A DNA stretch of 64,000 nt, from assembly GCA_052174455.1 (NCBI GenBank), contig JBQMRP010000034.1:133771-197770 (forward strand), given 5' to 3'. The stretch comes from Arsenophonus sp052174455. Lineage in GTDB: Bacteria > Pseudomonadota > Gammaproteobacteria > Enterobacterales > Enterobacteriaceae. Position numbers and translations under genes: made by a program. Of the stretch, positions 41,160 through 52,327 are shown piece by piece. Under the pieces are notes generated by a model. That model was not told the DNA's origin. It worked only from the letters and a program-made list of their open reading frames with translations, and did no database searches. Each line of letters opens with the position of its first letter. Within the stretch, counting starts at the first letter, position 1.

Positions 41160-42495
41160 TTATTAGCAAAGTGGTATGTGACGATCAAACTCTGTTCTGA
41201 TGCTTTATAAATCTATTCTTCATCCTTAAATTAAATCTTATTTACTTACCATAGTACAGTAAGATCATAAATCTTTTTAGTTGGTCCAGACCATATGAGC
41301 AGATTAGAGAAACTTAAATACTATTCAAATGATTGTTTTGCACAGTTCTTTTTTGTACGACAGTTCTCTAATCTCATTATCGCAAAAGTTGATTTATAAT
41401 TTAAATTCATTGTTCTTCTTAATCTTTCTCTAGATTCTTCATTGCTGCAGGATACGCTGAAATTCTTGTCAAAAAAATATCAAAGAATTTATAATAGTAT
41501 CACAACTCTATATGCTAATCAAATCTCCCGCATTTTACCTTAACTTTTGGTTGAATGCCTTTGTCAAGTGAAACTAGTGCGTAAGAATTTTTTGTAGCTT
41601 AATGGTGTTGATGCTACATATTCAGGAATATTTTGCTATTGCATTCTAAAAACCAAGGTCACCCCATCTCTCCTGCAGGCATCTCTATGAGATGCAATTA
41701 AGATTCATGGTTTACAGACCATTAAAAAGTTTGACTCAATTTGCTTCTGACTTCTTGATAACCATACTTTACACAACTGGTTTCTCTTACGTCTATATAT
41801 TCAGTGATGTCGATGAATAAAGTATATGAAAAATACAATCAGCTTACCTGACAAGACGGGCTATGATATCATCGACCCAAAAATAAACGTTAGGCGTATC
41901 GTGTAAATTACGCAAACACTAATACCAATTCTCTTCAAGTCATTGCTGTTCCAGTCTGCTAATAATACTGAAAAAGAGAAATCATGTACTTTTTTCTGAA
42001 AAGCATGTACAGAACTTAGTAAAAATCAGCAGTAGATATGCCTAGCAGCTTTCTAGATATGATAGAAACTCTTCACTACTTTTGCACACGTCAGATAAAG
42101 TGGTAGAAATTAGATATTAAAGCATATTCCATTACCGCTATAACTCCATTAATCTTAGGCACATTAAGCTAATCATCGCCAGTATCAGTTTGTATGATTC
42201 GTTATGTCAAATACCCGTTACGAACGATGACATAGAATCCGCCCGAGAAGAGGGCGTTGAGCATTTTGCTTAACATAACTTTAAGCTCATTCTCAACAAC
42301 GGTGTCTATCAGCTTCTTAGTAGGATTACGAATGAGTCATATAAAGGATCAGAATAATATCTCATTTATAGATACATGTAGGGTAGAACTTTTCATAGCA
42401 TATCATCCTTTTTTTTTTGAAATCATCCATGAAATTAATCAATAAGTTTCATCAAAATCTCCGAAACCTTATCCTCAGAAATAAATATAACTCGT
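41160..42495 (-). mobile_element. IS256-family element remnant, minus orientation
   Basis: About 1.34 kb. The starting segment (TATTAGCAAAG..) and ending segment (CCGAAACC..AAATATAACTCG) match the other minus-oriented copies. The shared segment with a decayed AAMKKLEKD-like block lies near 41430-41460. No open transposase; the plus-strand frame at 42257-42445 is a shadow. Confidence 0.8.
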
Positions 42496-43379
42496 ACAAT
42501 TAGAAATTACTTACAATCAATATTTGATAATAAATCTCCATTACGGTTTATGAAAGATTAATTCAAATTTGAACTTAATTATTCAAAAAAACAATACTAT
42601 CTTCTTGTATGTGAGAATTAATAAAACAGTAAATCCATTCACTCTCTTTTTTTCTAAATAGCAATCTGCTATTGTCCAATTAAGTATTAATTATCAAGGA
42701 TGATTAGTCTTGTTAACTATTTCTTTTAATCTTAATAAAGACTATATATTTAATTATGCAATTGATCTATAGACTGGATGATCATCTAGTTAAGTATACT
42801 ATATATTGCACCTGCTACCTTTTCACTGATACAGATCAAATATTTTGATAAACATTAAAAATCTAACTATTTTGATTATTACCCAATAAAGGGACGGCCA
42901 CATATCATATCTGGTTTTCTTAGTTTTCTTTATGAAACTATAACATCTTCATTAAGCATTATTTTACTCTTCCGTCTCTGTTTGTCTGTTTAAGCGATTT
43001 CTTCCATAATAATTGTCTAATAGCACTTTTAGTTTAATTTCCTTAATTTGAATTATTAATAACAATTCCATTATTATGGTTTATTTTTTATTCAAACATA
43101 AAAACAAAGTCCACTTAGAATACATTATGCCATAATTTAAAGCTAGCTTATTATGTTTTCAATCCATATTAATGAGAATTATTGCATCAATTTTGGCATC
43201 CTTTGCTATTTAGCTATAAGCTATGGTGATATTGCTAAATTACACTAACTCTTAGAGAACAAAAATAATTCGCGATTAATTATTAGTTAACTATTAATAG
43301 TTTATAGCACTCCAGTGGTTTATCTTTCTTCAATAAACTTCAGAAGCACCTAAGAACCAAAGCGCTAATTTTACAAAAA
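42496..43379. other. Decayed DNA upstream of baeS
   Basis: By gene order the mdtABCD efflux genes would precede baeS. I cannot recognise any of them here. Frames are all short and broken. Confidence 0.4.
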
Positions 43380-44600
43380 TTTAATAAAAAGTCAACTTTA
43401 TAGGTATTATCAGTAAACCTTTTCCTATCTTATTTCTCTGTCCTATTGATAATTTTACTATGTACTAAAAAGAACTTAGATTAAGTTTTAAGCAAAATTT
43501 TATTGGATATATAACCAAAAAATTGCGACCGATTTAATTACTCAAGTACATATTTAACAAAACTAACAAAACCAGTAATTGGATATTTGCATCATACTAG
43601 CTGTACAGTAATCCAGATTATCAATACCATAGAATAAAAAACAATCTATCGATTCAATTTTCAACAAAAGCTATCATGCTCAAGTTTAGTTTATTGACCA
43701 TAAACATGGTTAGACTTTTATATCATAGAAATTATTAACACTATATACTCTACAAAAATATTATTTAAAACCAATCAGACACCAATACAGATCATAGAGT
43801 TGTGGGAATTATTAGTAATCCAGCTAACAAAAATCAGTCGTAAAGTTAATATTAATTTTAATCGTCAACAACATATCACTAGCTTTCTACTGACCATATT
43901 CTCATTACTAGTAGCGCTGATCAATACGTTTTTATTAGCAAGAAATTTTCTAAAAATTGATTAAAGATATTCTTGAAAGTGTTTACCAACTTATTACCGA
44001 TAATTTTTCATTCATGTGCGGATTTCGAGCTAATATATGAACTAGATTAATGCTATTAACCTTAATTAGCTAGGCTAAAAACCCTAGAAATTAACATATA
44101 CGCAGATTATAGAGTAGATATCTCTTACGAATTAAGCACATCATTAAACATTTTATGCATTGAGCTCAAAGAAATATAGAATATTGTCCGGCTACATCAC
44201 TTATCATAAGATGAGATTATTTATTAGCTGAAGAAAATATTTTAATAAAATTAATAAATTACTTTTATTAATTATCCATTTCTGTTACCAGTTTACTTGT
44301 TTATTAATAATTATCAATTTAATACAATAAATTGAGTTAGGCATTAGTAATTATTTATTACAGTAGATTTACTGATAAAAATTACTTTAAATCTTATATT
44401 ACTTAATGTAATAATTTTAAATTCTAATCTTGATTATTTAGTCCAAATATGACATAATTTACTAGAAAATAGAATATTTTATATTTAGTTATCATACTCT
44501 TACTGTCTATCCAGACTTCTGTCTTACAACAGAAGTTTTAACTTATCTGGCAAGATAACAGCGAAATACGGATTATTATCTTAATATTCCATTACATCAT
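43380..44600 (+). pseudogene. baeS: baeS remnant (envelope-stress sensor kinase)
   Basis: The N-terminus near 43390-43510 gives GIISKPFPILFL, then ELRLSFKQNFIGYITK, matching the first membrane segment and following helix of BaeS (GITGKLFLAIF..., ISFERGFIDYIK). Near 43830-43955 the second membrane segment reads INFNRQQHITSFLLTIFSLL and ends ALINTFLLARNFLK, against INFDKQQRQTSWLIVALATL...LLARGLL. The kinase core is almost unreadable. Position before baeR and trhP matches the E. coli order. The 3' end is approximate. Confidence 0.82.
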
Positions 44601-44693
44601 GAGTTTATTAAACTCATGGAAAAAAAATTATCGGCAAATCCACTATTTAAGTGGTCCTTAAACTAAATATAGTTTATCCTTAGTTTAAGGACC
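44597..44693. repeat. Two perfect hairpins between baeS and baeR remnants
   Basis: First, CATGAGTTT-ATT-AAACTCATG at about 44597-44617 (9-bp arms). Second, GGTCCTTAAACTAA (44653-44666) pairing exactly with TTAGTTTAAGGACC (44680-44693), a 14-bp stem with a 13-nt loop followed by an A-rich run. Neither lies in a gene. They could be relic terminators or DNA formed by template switching. Confidence 0.7.
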
Positions 44694-44704
44694 ATAAAAA
44701 ACTA

Positions 44705-45372
44705 AAATGTATGAGTTGCGATAATTAGAACTATCACATTGTGATTATGAAGACGAATCTAAATTATAGAAACTATTAGTTAATTATTTATCAGCTGTTA
44801 GCTTTCAAATCAATTGATAATTTGTATAGGGAACAGTATCATTAATCAACTGAAAAATTCCACCGAATCCTATGTTGCCAAGTACAGTGGATAGCTTATC
44901 AATTTACCATCAATTATGGCAAATTTTAGATATACTTCTATCATAGTACAAAAAAATGGAAAAATTTAATCGCTTTATTGGCTTAAAGATTAGTACTAAT
45001 GACTATATCTGTAAACCTGTATTTAGTTCACGTGAAGTGATCACTAGAATTAAAAGCATTTAATACCGTTGTTATCGAGAAACTACAACAAAAAATATTT
45101 ACTTTAAGCTAATTTCAATGAACTCATCTATCATATGCATGATTAAAATCAAACCATTAAATTAACACCAGCTGAATTTCAATTATTAAATTAATCATCC
45201 AAACATCCAAGTGAAGCTTTTCTGTGATAAGTTATTGAATAACCTATATGGGAATTATCAAATTGTAACAGATCTCACACCATTGATAACCATATAAACT
45301 TTCTCTGAAAGATAAAATTATTAGCTAAATAACGGAAAATTTATCCGTTCAGTTTACTGTTTAGGTTATTAG
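44705..45372 (+). pseudogene. baeR: baeR remnant (envelope-stress response regulator)
   Basis: Decayed receiver domain: EDESKL.KLLVNYLSAVSFQ against [20 protein letters not shown], and NDYICKPVFSSREVITRIKS against DDYICKP.YSPREVVARVKT. DNA-binding domain: LTPAEFQLLN against LTPAEFRLLKT, and the end FIRSVYCLGY against FIRAVYGVGY, with a stop at 45370-45372. Stops and shifts break it repeatedly. BaeR with BaeS activates mdtABCD, acrD and spy. It lies 148 bp upstream of trhP. Confidence 0.92.
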
Positions 45373-45519
45373 TAGGTAATACTTAATTAATTAATTAAAT
45401 TTTGTCAATTCGCTCGTTGGTTAATTTGGATTTCATCACATCAGACGTTAGAATTAGTTATTTAAAAACTTATCTGATTAAGAATAAGTACTAACTTGTT
45501 ATTAACTTGAGAACTTATC

Positions 45520-46890
45520 ATGTTTACACCAGAATTACTTTCTCCCGCAGGTTCCCTGAAGAACATGCGGTATGCTTTTGCTTATGGTGCTGATGCTGTT
45601 TATGCCGGACAGCCTCGCTATAGCCTTCGTGTTCGTAACAACGAATTTAATTGTAAAAATTTAGCTAAAGGTATTAAAGAATCCCATAAAATGGGAAAAC
45701 GTTTTTATGTGGTAGTTAATATAGCGGCGCATAATGCTAAGTTAAAAACCTTTATTCGTGATCTTACTCCGATTATTGAAATGAAACCAGATGCTTTAAT
45801 TATATCCGATCCTGGCTTAATCATGTTAGTGAGAGAAAAATTTCCAGCAATGGAGATCCATCTTTCTGTTCAGGCAAACGCCGTTAATTGGGCAACAGTA
45901 AAATTTTGGCAACAAATTGGATTAAGTCGAATTATTTTATCTCGTGAACTATCAATTAAAGAAATTATCGAAATTCGACAACAAATACCTGATATTGAAT
46001 TAGAAATTTTTGTTCACGGTTCGCTTTGTATGGCCTATTCTGGTCGTTGCTTACTATCTGGATATATCAATAAGCGTGATCCAAACCAAGGCACTTGTAC
46101 CAATGCTTGCCGTTGGGCATATAAAGCACAAGAAGGGAAAGAAGATGCAATTGGTAATATTGTTCATAAAAATCAATTAATTAATATGAAAAATATTCAG
46201 CCAACACTAGGCAATGGGCAACCAACCGAAAAAGTTTTTTTAATTGAAGAAACAAAACGTCCCGGTGAATATATGACTGCTTTTGAAGATGAGCATGGCA
46301 CATATCTTTTTAATTCAAAAGATATACGAGCAATAGAACATGTTGAGCGCTTAACTCAGATTGGCATTCACTCATTAAAAATCGAAGGTCGGACAAAATC
46401 CTTCTACTATTGCGCCAGAACTGCCCAAGTTTATCGTCAGGCAATTGATGATGCCGTAGCAGGCAAATCTTTTGATCCTACATTATTAACCAGATTAGAA
46501 GGTTTAGCTCATCGAGGTTACACCGAGGGTTTTTTACGTCGACATAGCCATGATGCATACCAAACCTATGAATTTGGTTATTCTGTTTCTGATATCCAAC
46601 AATTTGTTGGTGAATTTACTGGTCAACGAAAAGATGGGTTAGCAGAAGTGGAAGTAAAAAATAAATTCAGTCTGGGTGATAATTTAGAGTTAATGACAGT
46701 AGCAGGTAATATTCAATTTACCTTAACTGACTTGTTTGATAAAAAAAATCTATCTATTCAAGTTGCACCAGGTAATGGATATAAAGTTTATTTCTCTATT
46801 CCTGAGGATATTGATCTGCAGTTTGCGCTATTAATTCGTAATTTATCTGGGACAACAACCAGAAAACCCTACAGCAAGGCAACAGGTTAA
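45520..46890 (+). CDS. trhP: tRNA 5-hydroxyuridine modification protein TrhP (peptidase U32 family, YegQ)
   Basis: 456 residues (E. coli YegQ/TrhP 453). A U32-family protein needed for prephenate-dependent hydroxylation of U34 in tRNA, the first step to cmo5U/mo5U. The N-terminal barrel starts with PELLSPAGS and FAYGADAVY. The U32 signature region has VHGSLCMAYSGRCLLSGY followed by the cysteines of QGTCTNACRW, which likely bind an Fe-S cluster. The C-terminal beta domain follows. No lesions. It is the only survivor of the baeSR-trhP cluster; the start follows a weak GAGAAC ribosome-binding site. Confidence 0.95.
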   Translation: MFTPELLSPAGSLKNMRYAFAYGADAVYAGQPRYSLRVRNNEFNCKNLAKGIKESHKMGKRFYVVVNIAAHNAKLKTFIRDLTPIIEMKPDALIISDPGLIMLVREKFPAMEIHLSVQANAVNWATVKFWQQIGLSRIILSRELSIKEIIEIRQQIPDIELEIFVHGSLCMAYSGRCLLSGYINKRDPNQGTCTNACRWAYKAQEGKEDAIGNIVHKNQLINMKNIQPTLGNGQPTEKVFLIEETKRPGEYMTAFEDEHGTYLFNSKDIRAIEHVERLTQIGIHSLKIEGRTKSFYYCARTAQVYRQAIDDAVAGKSFDPTLLTRLEGLAHRGYTEGFLRRHSHDAYQTYEFGYSVSDIQQFVGEFTGQRKDGLAEVEVKNKFSLGDNLELMTVAGNIQFTLTDLFDKKNLSIQVAPGNGYKVYFSIPEDIDLQFALLIRNLSGTTTRKPYSKATG

Positions 46891-47113
46891 AACAATAAAA
46901 TAAATTCAAAAACTAAACTAGCGTATTACTGTTTACTTTAGTAAAATTTATTTATTACAATTTTAGTACACTTAAATGAAGATAATAAAATACATAATTT
47001 AAGCAAAATATTCGTTTATATGATTAGATCACAGTAATATAATATTCTTATAATGAGATAGTGCTCATTACTTTAATAAAAAATCGTTAAAACTAACATT
47101 AACCTAAAACGAG
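46891..47113. other. Short spacer after trhP
   Basis: AT-rich, with no T-run hairpin that I can call a terminator and no coding signal. Confidence 0.4.
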
Positions 47114-48453
47114 AGTTATTAGCAAATCTGGTGTATAGTGATCAGGCTACATTCCATTCTGATGCTTCGTAAATCTATTATGCATACTTAAATCGAGCGT
47201 TGTTTACCACTAGAACCAACAAGGTCAACTCTCTTAGATGCTCCAGCTTTTTGAGAAACATGGGGGCATTTTAATAACATTAAAATGGTTGCTTTTCTTG
47301 AGCTACAGCGCTTAACAAGTTGGCTTTATAGGGCTCGCTATTGCGCAAGGCCGATTTAATCGGATTTGTCATTCTTATTTACACCACAGTGCACTGAGGG
47401 CAATCCATAAGATGTCAGCCATTCCTCTCACTCTTTTTCCAGTATCTTCATCGCTGAAGAATACGCTAAAGACTTGCCAATAAAATATTAATGGATTTAT
47501 TAGTGGGCCATGCGAATCTCTGGCATCCAGAGCTCTCGCAACTCACCCTTAATTTTAGGTTATTTGCTTTTAGGAAGCAAAGGCAGAACATGAGCTTTTT
47601 TATATAACAAAAATAATGTTGATGTTGCGTATTCTGAAATATTTTGCTATTGCATTACAAAAAACCAAGAGCACCATCATTTCCGTAGCAATTCTAAAAT
47701 ACAGTTAATGTGCGGGCTCGTATAGTATTGAAGAATTAGTCCAATTCGCTTCTGACTTTTGATAACCATATTTATCACAATTTATTTCTCTTACATCTAT
47801 ATTAAGTGATGTCGATAAATAAAGCGGCAGATAAAAATAATCAGCTTTCCACACAGGTCGGTAATATATTACCCGAGAATAATAAACGTAGCGCGTATCC
47901 ATTAAATCACGCATCCACTATTACTTATGCTATTACCCATTGCTGTTGCAATCTGTTGATGGTACTGGCAAAGAGATCCATATTTTTTCTCATTGAAAAA
48001 CCTAGAGCTTTGTAAAAATTATCAGATTTTATTCCTCATAACTACAAATGAATGATAGTGAATCTTTGTTACTTTTTTCAAGCCTTAGATAAGGCGATAG
48101 TTATATGAACTGTTGAAGTATATTCCGTTACCACTATACAATTCTTGATCTTATGGACTTTAATCTCAACATCACCAATAGCAATCTATTTATAGTTCGC
48201 TAAAGCAAATAATTGTTACAAACTAACGATATAGATTCAAGCCCTACCTCAACAGCGGTGTCTACCAGCTGCCTATTACCATTACAGATGAACGCATGTA
48301 ATGAATCACACGATAATATCGGCATTATTGTCTAGCTGTAATAGCGAACTTTTAATGGCATATCTCCTCTGTTGTTTGAATAATTCATGAAATCAATTAG
48401 GAGAATATGTCATCATCTCTAAACCTTCATATACCAGAAATAAGTATAATTCA
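47114..48453 (-). mobile_element. IS256-family element remnant, minus orientation
   Basis: Full-length decayed copy. It begins GTTATTAGCAAATCTGGTG and ends with AACCTTCATATACCAGAAAT. The minus-strand 3' block near 47140-47220 reads a degraded V.NNARFK, and 47440-47470 carries the AAMKKLEK-like block. No open transposase frame. Confidence 0.82.
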
Positions 48454-48730
48454 TACAGAGTATATTAGCTGTTTTCTTTTAGTCGTTCTTCGATAAAAAA
48501 CCTATTCTTGCAAATAGAGTTAAATAGCACGAAACCTTTTTTAGCGAACATAAAATTAGTCACTATCGCTTAATGATAGTAGATAATCAGAGAGTTATTA
48601 TTAAAGAAAGTTATTACTAATAAATTACACATTTAAAATGTGAATAGTTATATCAGCTAACTAAATGCTGACCTACATTTCTAACTAGTTAAATATCCCC
48701 ACTTATAATTAATATAATAACGTTATTATT
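48454..48730. other. Spacer downstream of lpxK
   Basis: Decayed DNA where ycaQ/ycaR/kdsB occur in E. coli. I recognise none of them. Confidence 0.35.
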
Positions 48731-49723
48731 TCAAGTATTTTTACCAGTCTTTAGCAATTCACTAATAGCTAAAAGAATTTTTCTTGCACCTGGTTGTGAG
48801 ATCTGAGCATTTACTGGCAAATACCACCAATTTAATTGAGCAAAATTAAAACATTTTACTGCATCTTTTTCAGTCATTAATAATGTTTGATGATCAGCTA
48901 CTAAGGCTGTTAATTTAGAAAAATTATAACATTGATGATCAGAAAAAGAGTGTCTCGCAATCAATGTCAATCCTTTTTGCTCAAGGCTTGAAAAAAACCG
49001 TGCTGGATACCCAATTCCTGCAATTGCGATAACTTGTTCCAATTTACAGACTAATCGTTTTTCGCCTGTTAACATATTGATAGCAATATCACCTGTTAAC
49101 TCCATGGCAATCTCACCATACCTAGCGATACCACCATTAGTAATAACAGCATTAACGGTATTTAAACGACATTGACACTCGCGTAATGGGCCAGCAGGCA
49201 GCAACCAACCATTACCAAAACGACGAATACCGTCGATAATAACGATCTCAAAATCTCTTTGCATAGCATAATGTTGAAGACCATTATCAGTAATAATAAT
49301 ATCTAATTCTCGCTGGCTAAGCAACATCTTAAATGCTTCTACTCGTTTAGGAGCAACAGCAACTGGCACACCAGTTCGCCGATAAATTAAAGCAGGCTCA
49401 TCACCGGTTTCCTTTATTGATATATTTTCATTAACTAATAACGGATAAGAAGTTGCTTTACCTCCATATCCGCGAGATACAACACCAACACAATAGCCTT
49501 GTAATAAAAGCTGCTCAACTAACCAAATGACAACCGGCGTCTTACCGTTGCCGCCAACAGTTAAATTACCTACAACAATAATAGGTATTGGCGCTTTCCA
49601 ACTAGGAAAAATTGCCAAATGATAGCAAAGACGTCTTAATCCAATAATCATGCCATATGCTATCGATAACGGTAGCAGCAAAAAATATAGCCATGAACCA
49701 CCTAACCATATTTTATTAATCAT
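48731..49723 (-). CDS. lpxK: Tetraacyldisaccharide 4'-kinase LpxK
   Basis: 330 residues (E. coli 328). It phosphorylates the 4' position of the lipid A disaccharide, the sixth step of lipid A synthesis, at the inner membrane. An N-terminal hydrophobic segment (about 10-30) anchors it. The P-loop VGNLTVGGNGKTP lies at about 50-62, followed by VVSRGYGG, GDEPALI and DNGLQHY, all family landmarks. The start overlaps the msbA stop by 4 nt (ATGA), so the two are translationally coupled. Intact. Confidence 0.97.
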   Translation of the reverse strand: MINKIWLGGSWLYFLLLPLSIAYGMIIGLRRLCYHLAIFPSWKAPIPIIVVGNLTVGGNGKTPVVIWLVEQLLLQGYCVGVVSRGYGGKATSYPLLVNENISIKETGDEPALIYRRTGVPVAVAPKRVEAFKMLLSQRELDIIITDNGLQHYAMQRDFEIVIIDGIRRFGNGWLLPAGPLRECQCRLNTVNAVITNGGIARYGEIAMELTGDIAINMLTGEKRLVCKLEQVIAIAGIGYPARFFSSLEQKGLTLIARHSFSDHQCYNFSKLTALVADHQTLLMTEKDAVKCFNFAQLNWWYLPVNAQISQPGARKILLAISELLKTGKNT

Positions 49724-51471
49724 TGTTTAAATTGCATACTATAAAGTTGAAAATATGCCCCATCACTTTTAAGTAGAGCTTGATGGGTACCTCGTTCAAT
49801 AATTTTACCATCCTGAATAACCAAAATCTCATCTGCACTTTCTATCGTCGAAAGACGATGAGCAATAATAATTGAAGTCCGATTTTTCTGTAATTCATCT
49901 AATGCCGCCTGAATGGCTCTCTCTGATTCACTATCAAGCGCAGATGTAGCTTCATCAAGAATTAATATAGATGAATTATGTAATAAAGCACATGCAATAG
50001 CAATTCGTTGGCGCTGCCCACCAGAAAGCATTACACCATTTTCACCAATAACGGTATCTAGTCCATTATCCAATTTTTGAATGAAATCCATCGCATAAGC
50101 CATTTTAGCAGCTTTTTCAATCGCTTTTCGACTAAAACGACCATCGGTTGCATAAGCAATATTATTTGCAATAGTATCGTTAAAAAGATAAACATGCTGA
50201 GAAACAAGTGCAATTTGGCTACGTAGAGAGGTTAATGTATATTCACGTAAATCATGATCGTCAAGTAGTATTTGACCTTTATTAACCTCATAAAATCGGG
50301 TAATTAGATTTGCAATAGTCGATTTTCCTGAACCTGATCGTCCGACTAAAGCAATAGATTTTCCAGCCGGAATTTTAAAACAAATATCATGTAATGCAAG
50401 ATGCTCCTTTGTTGCATACTTAAAGGTAACATGTTTAAATTCTATTTCACCTTTAGCTTTTTTTAATGTTAATTTACCCTCATCTTTTTCCTGTTCCATA
50501 TCTAAAATGCTAAATAATGTCTGGCAAGCAGCCATACCTCGTTGAAATTGTGCATTAACATTTGTTAATGACTTTAATGGGCGCATTAATGCAAACATGG
50601 ATGAAAAAACAACACCGATAATTCCTGCTGTTAATGTTTGCATAATTTCAGGAAAACTCGCAATATAAAGCGTAAATGCTAATGCTAGAGAAGCAATCAG
50701 TTGGATAACTGGATCAGAAATCGAAGATGCTGTCACCATTTTTATTGTTTGCCGACGCATATAATTACTTACTTTGCTAAAACGTTCAGTTTCAATTTTT
50801 TGTCCGCCAAAAATCAAAACTTCTTTATGGCCTTTTAACATCTGTTCTGCACTAGCGGTTACTTGACCCATACCAGTTTGCATGCTTTTACTAATATTCC
50901 TAAAATGTTTAGAAACCGATCGAATTGTTAACGCGACAATAAGAGCAATAACAATTAATATTAATGAAAGCTGCCAACTATGATAAAACATAAGCGCAAA
51001 TAGACCGATAATATAAGCGCTTTCTCGAACAATAGTAATTAAGGCGCTAGAGGAGGATGAAGCAACTTGCTCAGAATCATAAGTTATGCGAGAAAGTAGG
51101 GTTCCTGTCGATTGTTGATCGAAAAAAGCAACTGGCATTCTCATTATATGGATAAACAAGCGCTGACGCATATTCATTACAACTTTACCAGAAACCCATG
51201 CAATACAATAATTAGAGATAAAACTTGATATCCCTCTTATCAACATTAACCCCAATATAACGATGGATAACCATTTTAGCATGCTGTTATCAGCTTTACC
51301 AAAACCTTCATCAAGCAAAGGCTTTAATAAGGAGATCATAAATGCATCGCCGAGAGCGTTAATGATTAACGCAACAGCAGCTACACTTAATCCAAGTTTA
51401 AATGGCAAAATCATTGGCCATAATCTGCGAAATGTTTGCCATGTAGAAAGATCTTTATCATTCATTATCAT
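49720..51471 (-). CDS. msbA: Lipid A flippase MsbA (ABC exporter)
   Basis: 583 residues (E. coli 582), a homodimeric ABC transporter that flips lipid A-core across the inner membrane. Six membrane segments lie in the first about 320 residues. The ATPase has Walker A VGRSGSGKST near residue 380, signature LSGGQRQRIAIA, Walker B ILILDEATSALD and H-loop IIAHRLST. One oddity: the Arg that normally follows in IARALL is Cys (IACALL). Two ATGs are available (51471 and 51465). The second gives MNDKDLSTW, closest to the E. coli start, and neither has a strong ribosome-binding site. Confidence 0.97.
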   Translation of the reverse strand: MIMNDKDLSTWQTFRRLWPMILPFKLGLSVAAVALIINALGDAFMISLLKPLLDEGFGKADNSMLKWLSIVILGLMLIRGISSFISNYCIAWVSGKVVMNMRQRLFIHIMRMPVAFFDQQSTGTLLSRITYDSEQVASSSSSALITIVRESAYIIGLFALMFYHSWQLSLILIVIALIVALTIRSVSKHFRNISKSMQTGMGQVTASAEQMLKGHKEVLIFGGQKIETERFSKVSNYMRRQTIKMVTASSISDPVIQLIASLALAFTLYIASFPEIMQTLTAGIIGVVFSSMFALMRPLKSLTNVNAQFQRGMAACQTLFSILDMEQEKDEGKLTLKKAKGEIEFKHVTFKYATKEHLALHDICFKIPAGKSIALVGRSGSGKSTIANLITRFYEVNKGQILLDDHDLREYTLTSLRSQIALVSQHVYLFNDTIANNIAYATDGRFSRKAIEKAAKMAYAMDFIQKLDNGLDTVIGENGVMLSGGQRQRIAIACALLHNSSILILDEATSALDSESERAIQAALDELQKNRTSIIIAHRLSTIESADEILVIQDGKIIERGTHQALLKSDGAYFQLYSMQFKQ

Positions 51472-51519
51472 TATCTTATTAAATATCCATAAAATAATCC
51501 GTTTTTTACTTAAAAACCT

Positions 51520-52150
51520 CTAAATACCAAACTGCTTATCATATTATCGAGGATAAACTTCCTGTCTATAACGCATTATTTTAATTTTATCAAAATAGCT
51601 TTTGATCTTTAATGCAAGATAGGTTAATAATAAACTAGCTATCGCACCACAGTGCGATTGTCATGTTTATAACTAAATATAATACCTTTAAGCTGCTAGA
51701 AACGATGATATCGTAAATATGAAAAATAGTACTATTATTGACACTGTTTTCCATTAAGTGCTAGTATAGTAATTTACTACTTTTCTTATCTATCACTCGA
51801 TAATAATCGCCAAACCGTGCCCAATACCTGATATAATTAACCACTAAGTAGGCAAATCTATTTATTTTAGAGTAGTAATTGACCAATATATCAACATTAA
51901 CTTTAGAAACTTATACTAAAAAACCAACTAAACTGCCAACATACAATAATAAGCCAAATTAAGCCCAGTTATGATAATTAGCAAACCCTAGTATCAAGCT
52001 AATAATGCTCAATATAATTGAGAGACCATAGTGTTAAACTAATGCTTTTATCAATTACTATAAATAATAATTGCACTGTGTACTAAAAACATAAATATAT
52101 AAAAGCATAATTAGCTGTATTAGTTATAAACTAATAATTAACACAACCAT
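51520..52150 (-). pseudogene. comEC: comEC (ycaI) remnant, C-terminal part of DNA-uptake channel protein
   Basis: At the 3' end the frame gives MRYRQEVYPR-stop-YDKQFGI, matching E. coli YcaI SLREQILPRWYHQWFG, with a Trp replaced by stop. Upstream, SHCGAIASLLLTYLA resembles the HHGS..SS metallo-hydrolase-like motif, and GIGHGLAIIIE matches DVGQGLALVIE. Blocks are closer together than in the intact protein, so there are deletions as well as stops. It lies directly before msbA, as in E. coli (ycaI-msbA-lpxK). The 5' limit is approximate. Confidence 0.68.
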
Positions 52151-52327
52151 AAATTAGCAAAAACTACTAAGATTAATATCTTAAAATAAATTAATTGAAT
52201 AGAAGTTAATAAGATCAGAATACCTAGTGCAAATTAACCAATTTAACTATCCAATTAAACCAACTATATTAAAAGTGTACACTCAATTTGAGAAACAAAA
52301 AGAAAAATATTAAGCTGTAAGCTTGGA

